DNA of 64,000 nucleotides, from NCBI GenBank assembly GCA_019914995.1, contig CM034127.1, forward strand, positions 9,610,001 through 9,674,000, given 5' to 3'. This DNA is from Acanthochlamys bracteata (taxonomy: Eukaryota; Streptophyta; Magnoliopsida; Pandanales; Velloziaceae). Each line of letters starts with the position of its first letter. Within the stretch, counting starts at the first letter, position 1. The notes beneath the pieces are model-generated. The model was not told the DNA's origin and did no database searches. It saw nothing but the letters and a program-made list of their open reading frames with translations. Of the stretch, positions 1 to 12,486 are shown piece by piece. The translations under genes were made by a program, and so were the position numbers.

Positions 1-147
1 TCCTTGAGCATCATTTGAAAGATTTCAGTTAGCTTTTGCTATCATCAACTGTACATGAAAGTCAAGTTCTAAGCTTTTTGTAATATACTGACGATTATCT
101 ATTAATTTAACTTAGCTAACTATCATATTTTATTTTATCCAATACAG

Positions 148-2964
148 TCGAGCATTTCCTCATATGTCATCCAAAGCAACTTCGTGTTACAACAATACGA
201 AATGCAAGCACATTAGAGACGCCTTCTGTTGAGGAAGTCAAAGAGTAAGACTCCTTAAAAATTATAATTTAAAAGTTGCATTTGGACCCTTTTTCTCTCT
301 AAAAAATTTTCGGATGATTTTGTCTTAAGGTTAGTCCCTTTTTACTCAACATGCCTATATTTTGAAGGATCTTATCTGTCGAAATTTTATGGTACCATAA
401 TTTGAGTCGTGGAAATATGTTTTAAAACATGTGGTAGTTCTTGTTGAGGATTTGTAAACAGTATGTAGATCCTTATTACATGAACACGAAGTATGTTGGA
501 GAAGAGATGATATTACGAGAAACAATGGTTGAAAAGGGTTCGCCCTATGGTTTTCCTCTAACATTGATTTCTATATAGCTATATTGTTGTACTATGAAAG
601 TAAGTACCTTCAGTATTCCAATAAAAGTAAGTGTCATATTCACAAGCAGATAATTTTTAAATCTAATTCTTTTGGTGCATACAATTCAGGTGCTCTCTTC
701 CAACTTGGGCAGACTTTGACCTAGGGTTGGCTCCTGTCTTTTGGAAGACTACAAATGGTCTTCCTCCTACCTCAGTATGTCTTCATGTTGTGTATTTTTT
801 CTGTAGATGTTTTCTTCTGCTGTGGGTTTTTCTCCAGTTTCTTTTACTTATAATTATCCAATTAACATAAACTTTTGTAGGGGGAGAATTTGACTCTCTT
901 CTATAATCCTGCTGCAAACAAATTGGCACCAAATGATGATTTTGGCATTGCATTCAACGGTATTGTCTGAACTATTTTGCACTTTCTGAAGACATGTCCT
1001 TGACGATGGTAACCTTGTCAAGCTTTTAAGATGCAGGAGGATTTAATCAGCCAATCATGTGTGGTGGAGAGCCAAGAGTTATGACTGCAAAAGTTCGTGG
1101 AAAAGCTGATCCTCCTATGTACACTATAAAGATCCGAATCCCTAAGCATGGTTGTAACTGTGAACATATTGAGCAATTTCCATGCAGATGACTTTATATA
1201 TTTTGTTCTTTGTCATGATCAAGCCGTATGTTTTTTTTTGGGCAGCCGTTAACTTGATTTTCTCATTCACAAATGGAGTCGACTGGGATGGTCCATACAA
1301 GCTGCAATTTGAAGTTTTAAGGAAGTGGAGAAACAAGCCAATGAGTTTCTTTAATGAGGTTAGTTATCACTTCTGGAAAGCTGGTCTAAGCTTTCAAAAG
1401 TCTTCATGTGTTAGCAACAGAATCACTTCATTTGGCTCATTGCCTGCTTCCCTCAGCTTAAGGTACTAATGAGAACGGGAAAAGGTGACTGTTTATTTGC
1501 TTTTAGGTTCTTACGTGAAATCATCATAGTTAATTAGTTACTAAAGTTTGATTTTTTCAATTGAGTGTTTGTGCTACTCGGAGTCTTTTTTTAATTAGTA
1601 AGAACACAGAGATCTTTAACATTTCCGAAGTTCACGGCACTTCCACTCTTGACTTTCCTGTGATGCCCCCTTGCGTTTCTGTTTGTTAGTTAAGATGCAT
1701 CATAAGCATGCATATATGAAATGGCTTAAAGTAAGGAGTTCATCGGACATGCATGAAGCCTTGCTTTTAGGGAATGACAGAAAGCAGATAGAAGTGGTTC
1801 CTTATATTCTGAAAACAGCCAAGTAGATGACAGTGCTGAATGCATAATATGAAACAGATACATGATATCTGTGATAGTTAGTTAGTCTCAATATCTGGGA
1901 TCATCATCTTTTACTTACATTATGAAAACTATTTTAGTATATCCAAGCTGTTGAAGCTATTTACATCAATCACTCAAAAACTAGTTCGAGACACGAAGTG
2001 AGAAGGTGGAGAGCGATGGATGTCTTTCTGAGTCATTGGCAAAAGCTGAAATTACAAGAAATTAATTCGACTGAATTTAGTACTTCTGGACTGCTGCATA
2101 GATATCCTTTGCTTAGGAGAGTTCACTCAGCAGGCTCCTCATGGCCAGACGTCGAGTTTCTCTCAAACATGTTGCCTATATTTAATTATATTTAAGATCA
2201 TGAAATTAGGAAGTATACCTTGAATTCTCTAAAATATTCGTACTTTTAGATGTAGGGATCATGCTGAAACAAAATCAATAAACACTGTATTTCTCCTGCA
2301 GGGGCTAGCAGAGGAGTTGAGCAAGGATGGTGCTTGTGATAGGGCAATTTTTCCAGACTCCACTGTTGTCAGTAGTGCAAGCTGTGCTATTGGTACGCTT
2401 TATTCTAAAGGGGTAAGCTTATCTTCTCCCTTCTGTTTCTCTTAAGCGTACAGTGATAAGCTGTTCATGCTGTACAAGGACCTGATCTGTGAGATTGCTT
2501 ATAAAATAAAATATTTTTAAAATAAGAGATATTTTTATTTTTTTTAAAAAATAAGCTTTATTTTTTTATTTTTAAAAAAAATAAAAATATATAATAAAAA
2601 AATTTTATTAATAAAATTTTTTTATACTATTTAAATTTTTAAATAAAATTTTTAAATATTTATAAAATATGTATTGAAAAATATAAAATTAAAATTTTTT
2701 TATACTATTTAAATTTTTAAATAAATTTTTTAAATATTTATAAAATATATATTAAAAAATGTAAATTTTAAAAAATTAAAAAGTAGTATTTAAAACGTGC
2801 TCCTAAACGCCTTTTGTAATGTCCCGGGTACTTTATGGCAGGGGAACCGCTGCAACTTGGACATTGTTTCTGGATGCATGGATCCAAGTTCACCATTATT
2901 CAATCCTCTAGCAAATGTAGATGATGGATCCTGCCCTTTGGAGTCTGATGTAGAGGAAGAATAG
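148..2964 (+). CDS. PIFI: PIFI, post-illumination chlorophyll fluorescence increase protein (3' part)
   Basis: Seven exons read in one frame: 148-244, 690-774, 881-959, 1037-1150, 1246-1358, 2302-2412 and 2842-2964, all with GT-AG borders and matching phases, ending in TAG. They give about 240 residues. The transit peptide and start lie left of the window. Recognisable stretches are [51 protein letters not shown] and the Cys-containing end [20 protein letters not shown]. These match the chloroplast protein PIFI (Arabidopsis At3g15840) as I remember it. That protein is reported to support NDH-dependent chlororespiratory electron flow at the thylakoid. The convergent neighbour at 3.7-4.8 kb is a PDCT/ROD1 homologue, also a near neighbour of PIFI in Arabidopsis, which independently supports the call. 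Intron 6 carries a MITE. No break is seen. The name rests on remembered similarity. Confidence 0.8.
2491..2811. repeat. MITE (GGCGTTTGG family) in PIFI intron 6, with internal duplication
   Basis: AT-rich element of about 320 bp. One end begins GAGATTGCTTATAAAATAAA, matching the inner end of the best copy at 43005-43273. The other end is CCTAAACGCC. The outermost bases of the left end seem lost. It is longer than its relatives because about 77 bp (from about 2612) is repeated in tandem (from about 2690), each copy carrying the same TTTATACTATTTAAATTTTT core. It lies wholly inside the intron and does not touch the splice sites. Confidence 0.6.
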
Positions 2965-3745
2965 ACATTATGTTTGTGATACTGTATTTCGCGGTACGAA
3001 AACTCACAACTGCATGTATGAGCAGGAGATACCGTGAGTATACATAATCGTCAGAAACATAGAAGTAAAAAGATGAAAATTGGAGAATAAATTCCGGTAG
3101 CGCGAGTGTTGTACGTGCTATCAGTTGTGCACAACTGTTTACATTCCTAGTAATTCTATTTAAGTATTTATAGTTCTCGTCTCCGAAGCTTACCAGCTTC
3201 TAGAGCTTTTCTTGAGTCCAAAACACCATAAGAGACCTTGTTCTTTTTGAAATTATTTCCTAAAGGAACATAAAAAATTCTTCCTTCAGGCAAGAAAAAG
3301 GAAAAACGCGTTATTGTTGAGTTTTCTTCACAAAGATTGCATTCCAAAACGTATACATGTTAGGCATGACTTTTCCCTTATTCCAATTAATTATTTGGAA
3401 AATTCATTCAAAATTCATGCTTTAATTTTATTTTTTTTAGAAAAAAAGTAAATTTACAAATTTCATAATCCAAACTTCCTCAATAATTTTTGATCCAAGT
3501 GTAGTAATGTACGCCGAATATTATTACAGAATCAATACCCATTTGTATGCATGTTGAGGTGCACCACCACCATCATCTCACTGTTAAATTCATTCCTCTG
3601 ACAAGCATTGAATTGCATTAATCCTTCAAAACTATTCTTCTTCACTTCATGCAAACACCATGCATAAACTCCCAACAGTGTTTTTTTTTTTTGTTGGGGG
3701 GAAAAAATGTTAACAACAATCTAGTAACAAATTAAGCATGGTTGG
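2965..3745. other. Convergent intergenic region (two 3' UTRs)
   Basis: Between the stop codons of PIFI (+) and PDCT (-). It should hold the 3' UTRs and poly(A) sites of both genes. No open frame, RNA gene or clear repeat is seen, apart from short A/T runs. Confidence 0.5.
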
Positions 3746-4830
3746 TTAATTCAGGCATCCAACACATTGGCAGAACCCCTGCTGCTTGTTTGCGTAAGTA
3801 CTCTTTCTTTTCTCTTCATACATTCCAGCTAGTGAATCAAACAACATTCCGGCGCCAACTCCAACGGCAAGGTCAATAGTGTAATGTCCTCTGCAGGCAA
3901 GCAATCTTACTGCCTGCAACAAGTTCAAAAAGTCGAACGTTGCCGCCATATTCGATCTCTTCATTCTTCTCATGTCGAGTGAGGCAATCACTGCTCCGGC
4001 AACGTGCCCGGAGAAGAAAAGAAAGAACGAGACTTTCCCGACAGGGAAGTCCATGCCGGATCCTAAGAACCCATGCGGCAGCGGCAGCTGTGTGGAGTAT
4101 CCCATAATCCCTCGGCATGTGAACATGAACAATGCGGCGATGGTAGGCCGTGCTCGGCCTTCTACGAGCATCGTCCATCCTATGTATGCCGCTTGCATTC
4201 CTACAAACACCTGCATGCACAATTAATTCACTATTTACAAACATGCTCATAATATTCCTAGTGGCAACATGTTCTATAGCAAAATACTACGAGTCGCGAT
4301 TCATTCTCGATTTCTAGCGACTGCAATGACGGCTGGTGTGGGTCATTCGACAAAAATGAAACGAGAATCCAAAATGAAGATCATGATCTATATCCTACGG
4401 TATTGAGTGCTGCAAGGAGAGAATTGAGAGCAGGACTGGCGGCGATCAATGCATGCAACCACGTCGTGAAATAGAACCCGAGATCGAACGGTGGCGAATC
4501 TGGCGGAACCATGTGGAGAGTGTACTCCATAGCCATGAAGACCAATAACGAAAGACCGAAAAAACAAGGAACAGGGCTTTGTTTCAATGCAGCAGCAATC
4601 TCCATGGACGACAAACGCATTACTACAGGGCCTTTCGGCGGCATTAACCCTGACATCATTGGTACCGTTGCCGTTGCTGCCATTGTTTTTTGTTGCTCTG
4701 CTTTGACCTTTAATTTCTTGCTGCGAGTCAAAGTGGGTATGTTTTGATTGGATTTGAAAGAGCTCGAAGTGTTCGATCTGGATCTTGTTGATGTTGCTGT
4801 TGTTGTGGTTGTGCTAACGGTGGCTGCCAT
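3746..4830 (-). CDS. ROD1: Phosphatidylcholine:diacylglycerol cholinephosphotransferase (PDCT/ROD1)
   Basis: Two exons, 4830-4399 and 4210-3746, with a 188-bp GT-AG intron splitting LAALNT from VFVGMQ. The product is 298 aa. PDCT moves phosphocholine between phosphatidylcholine and diacylglycerol in the ER, feeding polyunsaturated acyl chains into storage oil. The sequence shows a Ser/Thr-rich polar N-terminus (residues 1-50), then several membrane segments. Lipid-phosphatase-like motifs follow: SGH at 211-213 and CRGHYTID at 250-257, with His253 and Asp257 as the expected catalytic pair. The stretch LVEGRARPTIAALFMFTCRG is almost as in Arabidopsis ROD1 (At3g15820). Length fits the family (about 300 aa). 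A second Met at residue 50 is an alternative start. The first Met is preferred because plant PDCTs have a long polar N-terminus. The gene ends head-on to PIFI. All motifs are present, so it looks functional. Confidence 0.92.
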
Positions 4831-4890
4831 GGATGATCAGCACAACCACAGAAAGCTTGGCAAAGATTGTTGTTGTCTTTCATAAATGTG

Positions 4891-4910
4891 TATATATATA
4901 TATATATATA
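4891..4910. repeat. (TA)n microsatellite upstream of PDCT
   Basis: Ten TA units about 60 bp upstream of the PDCT ATG, so inside the likely 5' UTR or core promoter. Confidence 0.9.
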
Positions 4911-7900
4911 GTGTTGTCGAAGGAAAGGAAAAACACTGAATCAATGAACAAAGAGAGAAGAAAGAGTTGGGTGAGAGGCGGTGGGTTATCAGTTTTGCAA
5001 AGGAAGGAACGAAAAGCGTGGGGTTTTGATCGAGGTTGTTTGCTAATTTGTTTATAGGAATGGTTTTTAGTGGTTGGTACTGCAACACAATTGCAAATGC
5101 ATGGGCTTGAAATTAAAGGGCCGTGGAGAAAGATGGATTAGTTCGTTGGTCTCTTGGCTGCTTTACCTTTATTTTCATTCAATAGATTGGTCGGTTAATT
5201 AATTGATGAATTGGGAAATTGATTAGAACGTTTGAGTTCGTTCATCCAATGTTCCCTCCGTTGTGTACAGGTAAAACAGGGAACAGAGATCCAAAGGGAA
5301 ATTTTGATATCTTTTTCATCTGTTTATTTTTATCTTTGCTTTGGGAACATAGGATGGTTCTTTTTGTATAACGAGGAACATGGAAAACAGAAGAGTAGGA
5401 GAAATTAATTTTTTTATGGGAAATATGAGAAGTAGTTGATGACAACAACGACGAAAAAGATTTTGTAATACCATTTTATTAATCTTACTATACCATGGAA
5501 GAAAAAAGACGAAGGAATTTCTGTGCTTTCTCCACAATCTTGCGTCTTATTCCCTAGTTGCATTATAAGGATTGCCTAATTTGCTTGTATGGATACAAGG
5601 GAGTATCAAGACAGTTGTTAGAATGTCAAGATATTTGTGTTTCTATTTCAAACGCATAAGCCGGTCTTTCTTTTACATTTTTCTTAATATCCTTCCTCAT
5701 TGGATTAGGGTCACGGAAAAGAGAATTATGCACGAATTCAACGTGGTTGCCATGCCAAACGATGTAATGCAATATCAACTTGTTCTGAAAACCCATAAAA
5801 TTTTGGTTGGACAATTAGGCTTCCCAATTAAGGTTACAGTTACGAAGCAGCTAATTCATGACCTCCATTCGTATTACAATCATTCATGAAAACTTCAATA
5901 CAAATCGATCTCACAGTGGTCAAAACATTATGTAATATTAGGGACTAACACTACTTCAACTTACTACCTTCTAGTTCCAGAACAATGTATTCTTACCATT
6001 TTGAAGCAGAAACGGGTTGTCTCTGTCAGGATCGCCCCGCCTTACTTCATTTCCTGAACAAGGAATTGCTTTTGTCCAATAGAATACATTACTTAAAAGG
6101 ACAAGAGCATCTTCATTGTCTTACCTGCCTCATTATCCTTTAGAAAAGGCAAAGGCTTATTGCAGCACAAGTTATAATATGTCACAATATCCTCATTTAT
6201 TAGCTCAACCGAGCTACGCAACTCCATTAACATTGCAAAAGAAAGGGACAAAACAGTGAATTCCCAAAGGAAGAAAATTGTCTACACACAAATTAGAGAC
6301 AAGTTCAAATTAAAGTTAAAGAATGGGACACCATGTTAATATATGGCCAGGAGGTCAATGTTATGATGGGCACTTAAACCAATACATTACTGCATCCACT
6401 GCTAGATAATTTTTTAATAGTAGCATGAAAGAAACTATGGGTGTGCTTGATGCACCACATATAGGACTGGGATAACAAGTAAAATAACACTTTAAAGAGT
6501 ATCTATGAATCTATTTTCGCAACTAAAACTGTCAGAAAGTGAAAACTATCGGAGGCATATCCTAGTGAAAAATCCATAGAGGTTTCTTATGCTGCTAACA
6601 TCTCAACAAATTAAACGTACCTTAATGTGCATGCAACCCAATTATCTAGTCCATCCAATACATAATGGTTTGGCAACAGATCATTATTGAATATAATTCA
6701 TAAGAACAATTGATGATAGATTAGGTAACTGCACTACATCTGAGTCCTGGTATGGATAAGTGGTAACGTGAGGTTATGAAATGTTTTAAAAGGGCATACA
6801 AATTGCACAAAATTAAGCTGTATATTACAGAGAAGTAAGTTATCTCACAAGCTAGCTAAAGATATGCAGACGGTAATTTTGGTAGGTACAAACACAAGGA
6901 CTTTGACAAATACTCGACAGACTCCCCCTATTATTACTGTATAGGCGAACTAATATTCATGAATTTCCCTAACTTTGGTCAAGATCTTCTCTTCAATTCT
7001 GATATCTGTTAGCAACTACTGCAATAGCCACTATATATCCAACCTTCCATAATCCTTTCTACTGGATTAAACATTACATCTGTGGGAACAGGTCGGCTTT
7101 TAAATCACATCCAAATTAAATGCATCTTGGATGTGTATCAACTATCATTTTTATCTTTCAGGATGTTAGACCATGGTTACTACATGAATTTGGAGGTTCC
7201 ACTAAATAGAAACTTTTATAAATCAAATCATGCAATTGAGTTTTTCCTTTACATATAGTAAACCATTAAAGCCCACAATCTAGTTAAACAGAGATGTTGC
7301 GATGACACTACTTGTCAGTTTTGAACATTTGATACCTTTGATACATATTCTACGTTCATCTCTTGTACTTTGGAAAGTTTTATAGCATCATGGATATTGT
7401 CTTTCCATGTCTTATAAGGTTTGGAGACAGTGATTTATCATAATGCACAAGTCGCAACCTGCAACAAGTGGAAGAGTTGTAGACTACATAGCCACATGAA
7501 ATTATAAGTGAAGCATTTGACAGACTAGTCACAAAGACACCAAACATCTTAGAAACTAAGGAAACTTAATAATTTTTGCACCATTACACAGGGTTTACTA
7601 AGGTTTGCTATCTGCACTGTTCAAGCTCTATCTACCTGCCTGACCCTTTGTGAGATTACTTTCAAATTTTTAACCTTATCTCACTACCTACGGGATTATA
7701 TCAAGTGGCAGGAGTATGCCGGTGCCTCAACCAGGTAGCTAGAATGAGATTACACAAAGGTCGCTAGAAATTGTGGCGTTTCCACTGAGAAAACACCCAA
7801 TCTGTATTATACAAGTATGAGGAAAAAAACACTATTTTCACATGCTATCATCCCCATCTAGAATCAAACGTTTCATAAGTTTTATTGGCTTTTAAGTGAT

Positions 7901-8189
7901 AACACTTATTCATACAAAGCTAGGGCTGGGCTCAGTGGATGAGATATTCTAACAACAATATTTTGGTTCTACAATCATGAAGCTATACCAAACCGGCTAA
8001 CCTAAACAAATAGTCACCACAAAGTAAAGCTTAGCTGCTTAGCATGGCTGGTAAGGACTACTCTTTTCTGGTCCTAAACACAAAGGCACACATAAGTGAT
8101 TCAAACTTCATTAGATAAGAGACTATGACGAGAGAGCAAAGTGAGAAAAGTGAAAGCAAAGAGATGCTATAGGATTTTACACGCTCAAG
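4911..8189. other. Long stretch without a recognisable gene
   Basis: The start is the PDCT promoter side. The rest is moderately AT-rich, with stops in all frames apart from short open stretches that show no family features (for example 5572-5889). On the minus strand there is a plausible acceptor near 7470 (TTGTTGCAG followed by GTTGCGACT), which could belong to a noncoding transcript starting near 8.5 kb. I see no RNA gene, LTR element or clear MITE. Confidence 0.4.
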
Positions 8190-8201
8190 TTGGACATACC
8201 T

Positions 8202-8540
8202 CACGCAAAATCTGCCAGAATTAAAATCAAACATTGGGTAAACCCGAGATTCCCCATTCCCTTGCCGTTGTTTTTGTTGCTGCTGATTCCCTTGAAGAAC
8301 AGAAGAGGAGAGATGGATCAGAAGGTGCGAACAGTGCGAGAAAACCTTGGCGACTTGGGATTGATCTCGTTGATCGGATTTCAGTGATTGCCGTCAACCA
8401 CAGCGACTGCGTTCTAAAGCATCCTGCACCTCAGAGAAGCTTCTCTGCGAATGGTTTCCACACTGCAGAGGAATTATTCCCTCCACAACTGAGACAAAAT
8501 TTTGATGAAAATCTTTCGATTCAGCATTAAAAAAAATATT
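8202..8540 (-). other. Possible first exon of a noncoding minus-strand transcript
   Basis: This block is clearly less AT-rich than its surroundings. On the minus strand it ends in a good donor (TTGCGTGAG then GTATGT at about 8201). Upstream of it lies a very AT-rich tract (8530-8700) that could be promoter. No long or family-like frame is found on either strand, so it may be an lncRNA exon or the 5' UTR of a decayed gene. An open frame of 98 codons on the plus strand shows nothing recognisable. Confidence 0.25.
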
Positions 8541-10032
8541 TATACAATAATACTTACGATAATATTATAATTTTTATATTATATTATTTAAAAATAAATA
8601 ATTAATTATAAATATAATATAATTATTTAATTTATAAATTATTATTATTAATTTTTTTTATTATTAAATTTTATTATACAATAAAGAATTGTTTTTTATA
8701 GAGCAATTCAAATTGACGAGTCGGTTTCAGATCGATCCATTTAATAATACGGTTAAATTCATTCAACCTTTAACCCAGCATATGAATTATACGGATCAAA
8801 ATTGTCAACCCTAATCGAAATTAAATGAATTGATTTCGAATTGAATTTTCTTATCGGGTCTTATATTGCCACACAAGTTTTTTGTCATAACTTCCTCATC
8901 AAAATGGTAGCAGTCAAGAGTGTGAGCATTATGAAATACTTAATCAACTATAAATTTAATCACGAAACTTCAGGGCATTTACAGAGCTATGTCCATGCGT
9001 ACAACCAAAGCCACCAACAAAATAATATCATCAGAAATTTGTATGAAATATCAATATGTAAATTCATCTCATAAGATGCATAAGTATATATCGAAGATAC
9101 TGCCATAGCTCCAAGCAGATAACATATCTCATAGGCTCAGTTCTATGTCATAAATTCATAACTGAAATCAAAAGTATTGCAGGGAACAACATATAACTCT
9201 GTCAGGACTAATCTGGAAGCTTTTCACCTATTCAAGTTCATAATCACCGCAAACTACGCAAATAACAGAAATGTTCTATGGAAACGAACTTCTTGTCACA
9301 TGTTTGTCAACTGAACATAAAGAGAACTTGTCAGATAATCAAAGCTGTGGATCTGTAATAATCAACATGCTGAGGAAAACAATCTAGCTTCAATTTTAGT
9401 ACAAGTGCAAGTGACTATTAATTACCAATTACTGCTCATTTGAGGGTGACAAATATATCAAATTTCAATCGTTCACTGGACATAAAACTTCAAACAGAAG
9501 ATATCAGGTAACAACTCAAAGAGTGAAGGGACAGCTTGATCCTTTGCAAGTCTGAGTTGAAGTTCAAATGGCCTTAATAGCACTTATAATAAGGTTTGCA
9601 ATATGTAATCAAGGCAACTTGTTACTGAAGCTTGCATCACTCCTATTTCCACTGCTCATCTAGATAACTGCCATTACCGCAGAGTACTTCAAGTAAATTA
9701 TGAATTATAACCGAACAAATTCAAGGCACAACCACAATGTTGCATGAAACTATAGCTATGTCCACACAACATGCCCATACTTTTCAGATGAAATTACATG
9801 ATAAAATCTCTCTATTGATCAATTCAAAGTATAAACTTCAAATTAAAATGCCAAAATAAGAGCTCACTAAACCCTAACTGTTTGCCAAAACCTCACATGC
9901 GCTCCAACTATACTTGACCAGGTTTCAAATTGCAACGAACTCTTTCATAGAACCAAGTATTATGGAGGAAAAAGATAAACGGGGGCGTGGTTACTGTTAT
10001 TCCTCTTCAGTCGAACTGAATTTCAAATGTAT
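8541..10032. other. AT-rich spacer and 3' flank of the uL10 gene
   Basis: 8530-8700 is extremely AT-rich and may be a degraded MITE or a promoter. 8700-9900 has no coding potential that I can support. The part just left of 10033 should be the 3' UTR of the minus-strand ribosomal protein gene. Confidence 0.35.
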
Positions 10033-10629
10033 CTATGCCTCAGCTGCAGCAGGTGATTCAGTAGCAGCGGTGGAAGAAGAAGAAGAAGGCAAGAGCCCCC
10101 ACTCTTCTGCATTGATCAAGCTAAGCATCGACACCATTGGCACGTGCAACGAAGCGATCAAATGCTGATGAATTTCGGCTTTCGTTGGCATCTTCTCCAA
10201 CTCCTCAAAGTCATCAGGTCCATAAAGCCTTCCTTCAAACACAGCACCGGTGAAATCATTAAACCTTAACCCCCACTTGGTCTGGAACTCCCTACAAGCT
10301 TTAATCACAGGCGGTATCTCATCAGCCTTGACGAATAACCAAGCCGTCATTCCACGGCCGCACTGCGACAGTTGTTCCCACGGCGTGCCCTCAACAGCGC
10401 GCGCTACGATTGATTTCTTCGCGATCAGTAGCGATGCGGAGTCAGGGAGGCCGCCACGGAGAGCTTCGAGTTGTCGAACGGAGAGACCGTTGGAGAAGAT
10501 CGCGGCGACCAGAGAGCAGTTGTCGAGATGGCGACGGACGGATTCCTCGCGAGCACGAAGAACGGCGGAGCGAATTGATGGGGCGGAAGAGGAAGAGCCA
10601 GATCGGAGAGACGAGAGGAGGGAAGACAT
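10033..10629 (-). CDS. Mitochondrial-type ribosomal protein uL10 (L10 family)
   Basis: Single exon, 198 aa, ATG to stop with no intron. uL10 anchors the L7/L12 stalk on the large ribosomal subunit. Residues 1-27 are rich in Ser and Arg with few acidic residues, as in a mitochondrial targeting peptide. From about 28 the family pattern follows: RREESVRRHLDN-like helix, then CSLVAAIFSNGLSVRQLEAL, SASLLIAKKSIVARAV, GMTAWLFVKADEIPPVIKA and FTGAVFEGRLYGPDDFEELE. The end (ELEKMPTKAEIHQHLIASLH) is followed by an Ala/Ser-rich tail. It resembles Arabidopsis At3g12370 rather than the longer plastid L10. The start is the only Met before the presequence. The upstream side is a GC-richer promoter shared with the relic region to the right. 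Confidence 0.85.
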   Translation of the reverse strand: MSSLLSSLRSGSSSSAPSIRSAVLRAREESVRRHLDNCSLVAAIFSNGLSVRQLEALRGGLPDSASLLIAKKSIVARAVEGTPWEQLSQCGRGMTAWLFVKADEIPPVIKACREFQTKWGLRFNDFTGAVFEGRLYGPDDFEELEKMPTKAEIHQHLIASLHVPMVSMLSLINAEEWGLLPSSSSSTAATESPAAAEA

Positions 10630-12486
10630 TAGTTCAGCGGCGACGGATTAGGCGGCGGTGGAGGAGATCAAATTCTCGAGTTCAGGAGAGAAACGGGGTT
10701 CAGGGAAAAAGAGTAAATAGGGCCTGTAGAAGGTTTTGGGTTTCTGCAAGGTAGGGCTTAAGTTTTATAGTGTGTTTCAAGTCCGTGGAACTCCAATTTC
10801 TTCCGCCAGAATTAGAGTTCTACGCACTTTTCATATTTCATTTTGCATATTGAACTCGGAATCAGTTTTCAGTTCAACACTCGTGTAACTCCAGTTTTTC
10901 TTATTTATTGCATTTCCACCGAGCACACTTTTCACTCGCTTCATTTTCCTTTTCCACTCTGCTCTGTAGTTCTTTTTCTCCACTCGACTCCGTGCCACCT
11001 CTCTAACTTCGTCAATCTTCTCCGCGTCAGCTTCGCCATTTCTCTCCAGCGCTAGCATTTCGCTAGATTTTTTTTATGTTGGCTTTCGCTAAATCTTTAA
11101 ACGTCGTACATCCGGTTTTCGCTAGATCTGTCTAGCATCGTAGATCTCCCTCCATTTTTCACGGGATCTACTGCTCAACGCTGTGATCAACTTGTAGGAT
11201 AAATTTGTCAAGAACTTCGAAGCAGAGTACTTGTTTTCGAAGCAAAGTGAGGTGCGGATCTGAGAATTTTCGTTTTTTTAAAGTTGTTTGTTGAATTTCT
11301 TTCTTGATCTGGATGAATCTTTGTTGAAACAAAATTTCGTTTTTGATTATAGGCATTGATTGATCCAACTTATTAAAAATAGTAGAGTTACTTAACTTGT
11401 TAAAAGAATATGGTTTTTGAAATTCTGTTCTGTTGATTGGTCCACAAGGTGATCGATGAAATGATTTTTCTTATTAGCAATTTGATGAAAGTCTAATGAT
11501 TTCTATTGTCTATCCAATGTCTGAATTTTTTTTCTAAAATAAAAACCAAGTGATGAAAGGCTAAATTCATTGGATATGCTATGTATCGCCTCTTCTTGTT
11601 GTTTTCACCTTCGAAAAGTTTGATTTTGTATTTTGAGTAGGACAGTTTGAAAGTCACGACGAAATTTTTTTTTCTCTTTTTTTTTTTTTTTGGAAATAGA
11701 TGTTAATCTAGCTTGTGAATGTAATTTTATGATGATTTTATGGGAAAGGAGTGTTTGGTTGCTTGATGAAGATTGCCTTTTGCTTGGAGCAAAATGATAC
11801 TGAATATGTCACGGTAAATGAAAATCTCATGCCATTCTATGACTGTTTTGGCTTTGACTCTCTTTGTGCACTAATCCCTCCATTTTTTAATAGTTGTAGC
11901 TTTGGTCATTACATTCGTATTAGTAATTCATTTGATTTTCTTGTGAACGCATCCTTGTTAGTCTTTAGTTAGCTAGCATATGTGTTTCCACTTTTATCGA
12001 ATGCTTACTTCCAACAGAGCTTGTTTGGCATTAACTTCTTCAATAATTTCTACTTACATGTTAATCTATCCCAACTGAGTTGCTGTCATGTTTTGTTGAT
12101 GTCTTTAATTGGTTGCTACTATGACTAGATGACTTAAAGAAGAAGAAACATAAGTGAGATGTATCCTTTCTTTTTATCTATTCTTGATTTAATTATTGAA
12201 AGCAACAAGAAAGTTGTCTGTCCTTTTATTTTTGTCTTGTTGAGCCTTGCATTTTTGTTTACTGTCTATGTTGTTATCTTCACATTAAGGAATATTCAGT
12301 TGTGTAGATGTCCATACTCTTTTTTGATAGATTTGCCAAATTATTTATCTAATCAGCTATTCATTTCAGACGATACTTCGATTATTATTTTATAAAGTTT
12401 ACGTATGGATTCTTTTAATTATTGGAGTTTATTAGTGATTGTGGTCATTAAGGGGAACTGACATTAATGGCTCTACTGATTGACAG
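10630..12486 (+). other. Divergent promoter region and relic 5' gene end
   Basis: From about 10900 to 11060 the plus strand is strongly C/T-rich (CATTTTCCTTTTCCACTCTG and similar), as in plant 5' UTRs. It then reads into a possible exon ending near 11250 (AAAGTGAG followed by GTGCGG). None of this has a long open frame. It may be the dead 5' end of the gene whose one recognisable exon is at 12487, but that link is inference. Confidence 0.3.

Noticed and set aside
5572-5889. 105-codon open frame on the plus strand
   Set aside because: No recognisable domain, no splice or promoter context, composition like the surrounding noncoding DNA.
7000-9900. CRISPR-like or other spaced repeat array
   Set aside because: No regularly spaced identical repeats were seen here or elsewhere, and the sequence is plant nuclear DNA.
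10250-10754. Open frames antisense to the uL10 gene
   Set aside because: Shadow frames of a GC-richer coding exon; low-complexity Arg/Ser-rich translations.
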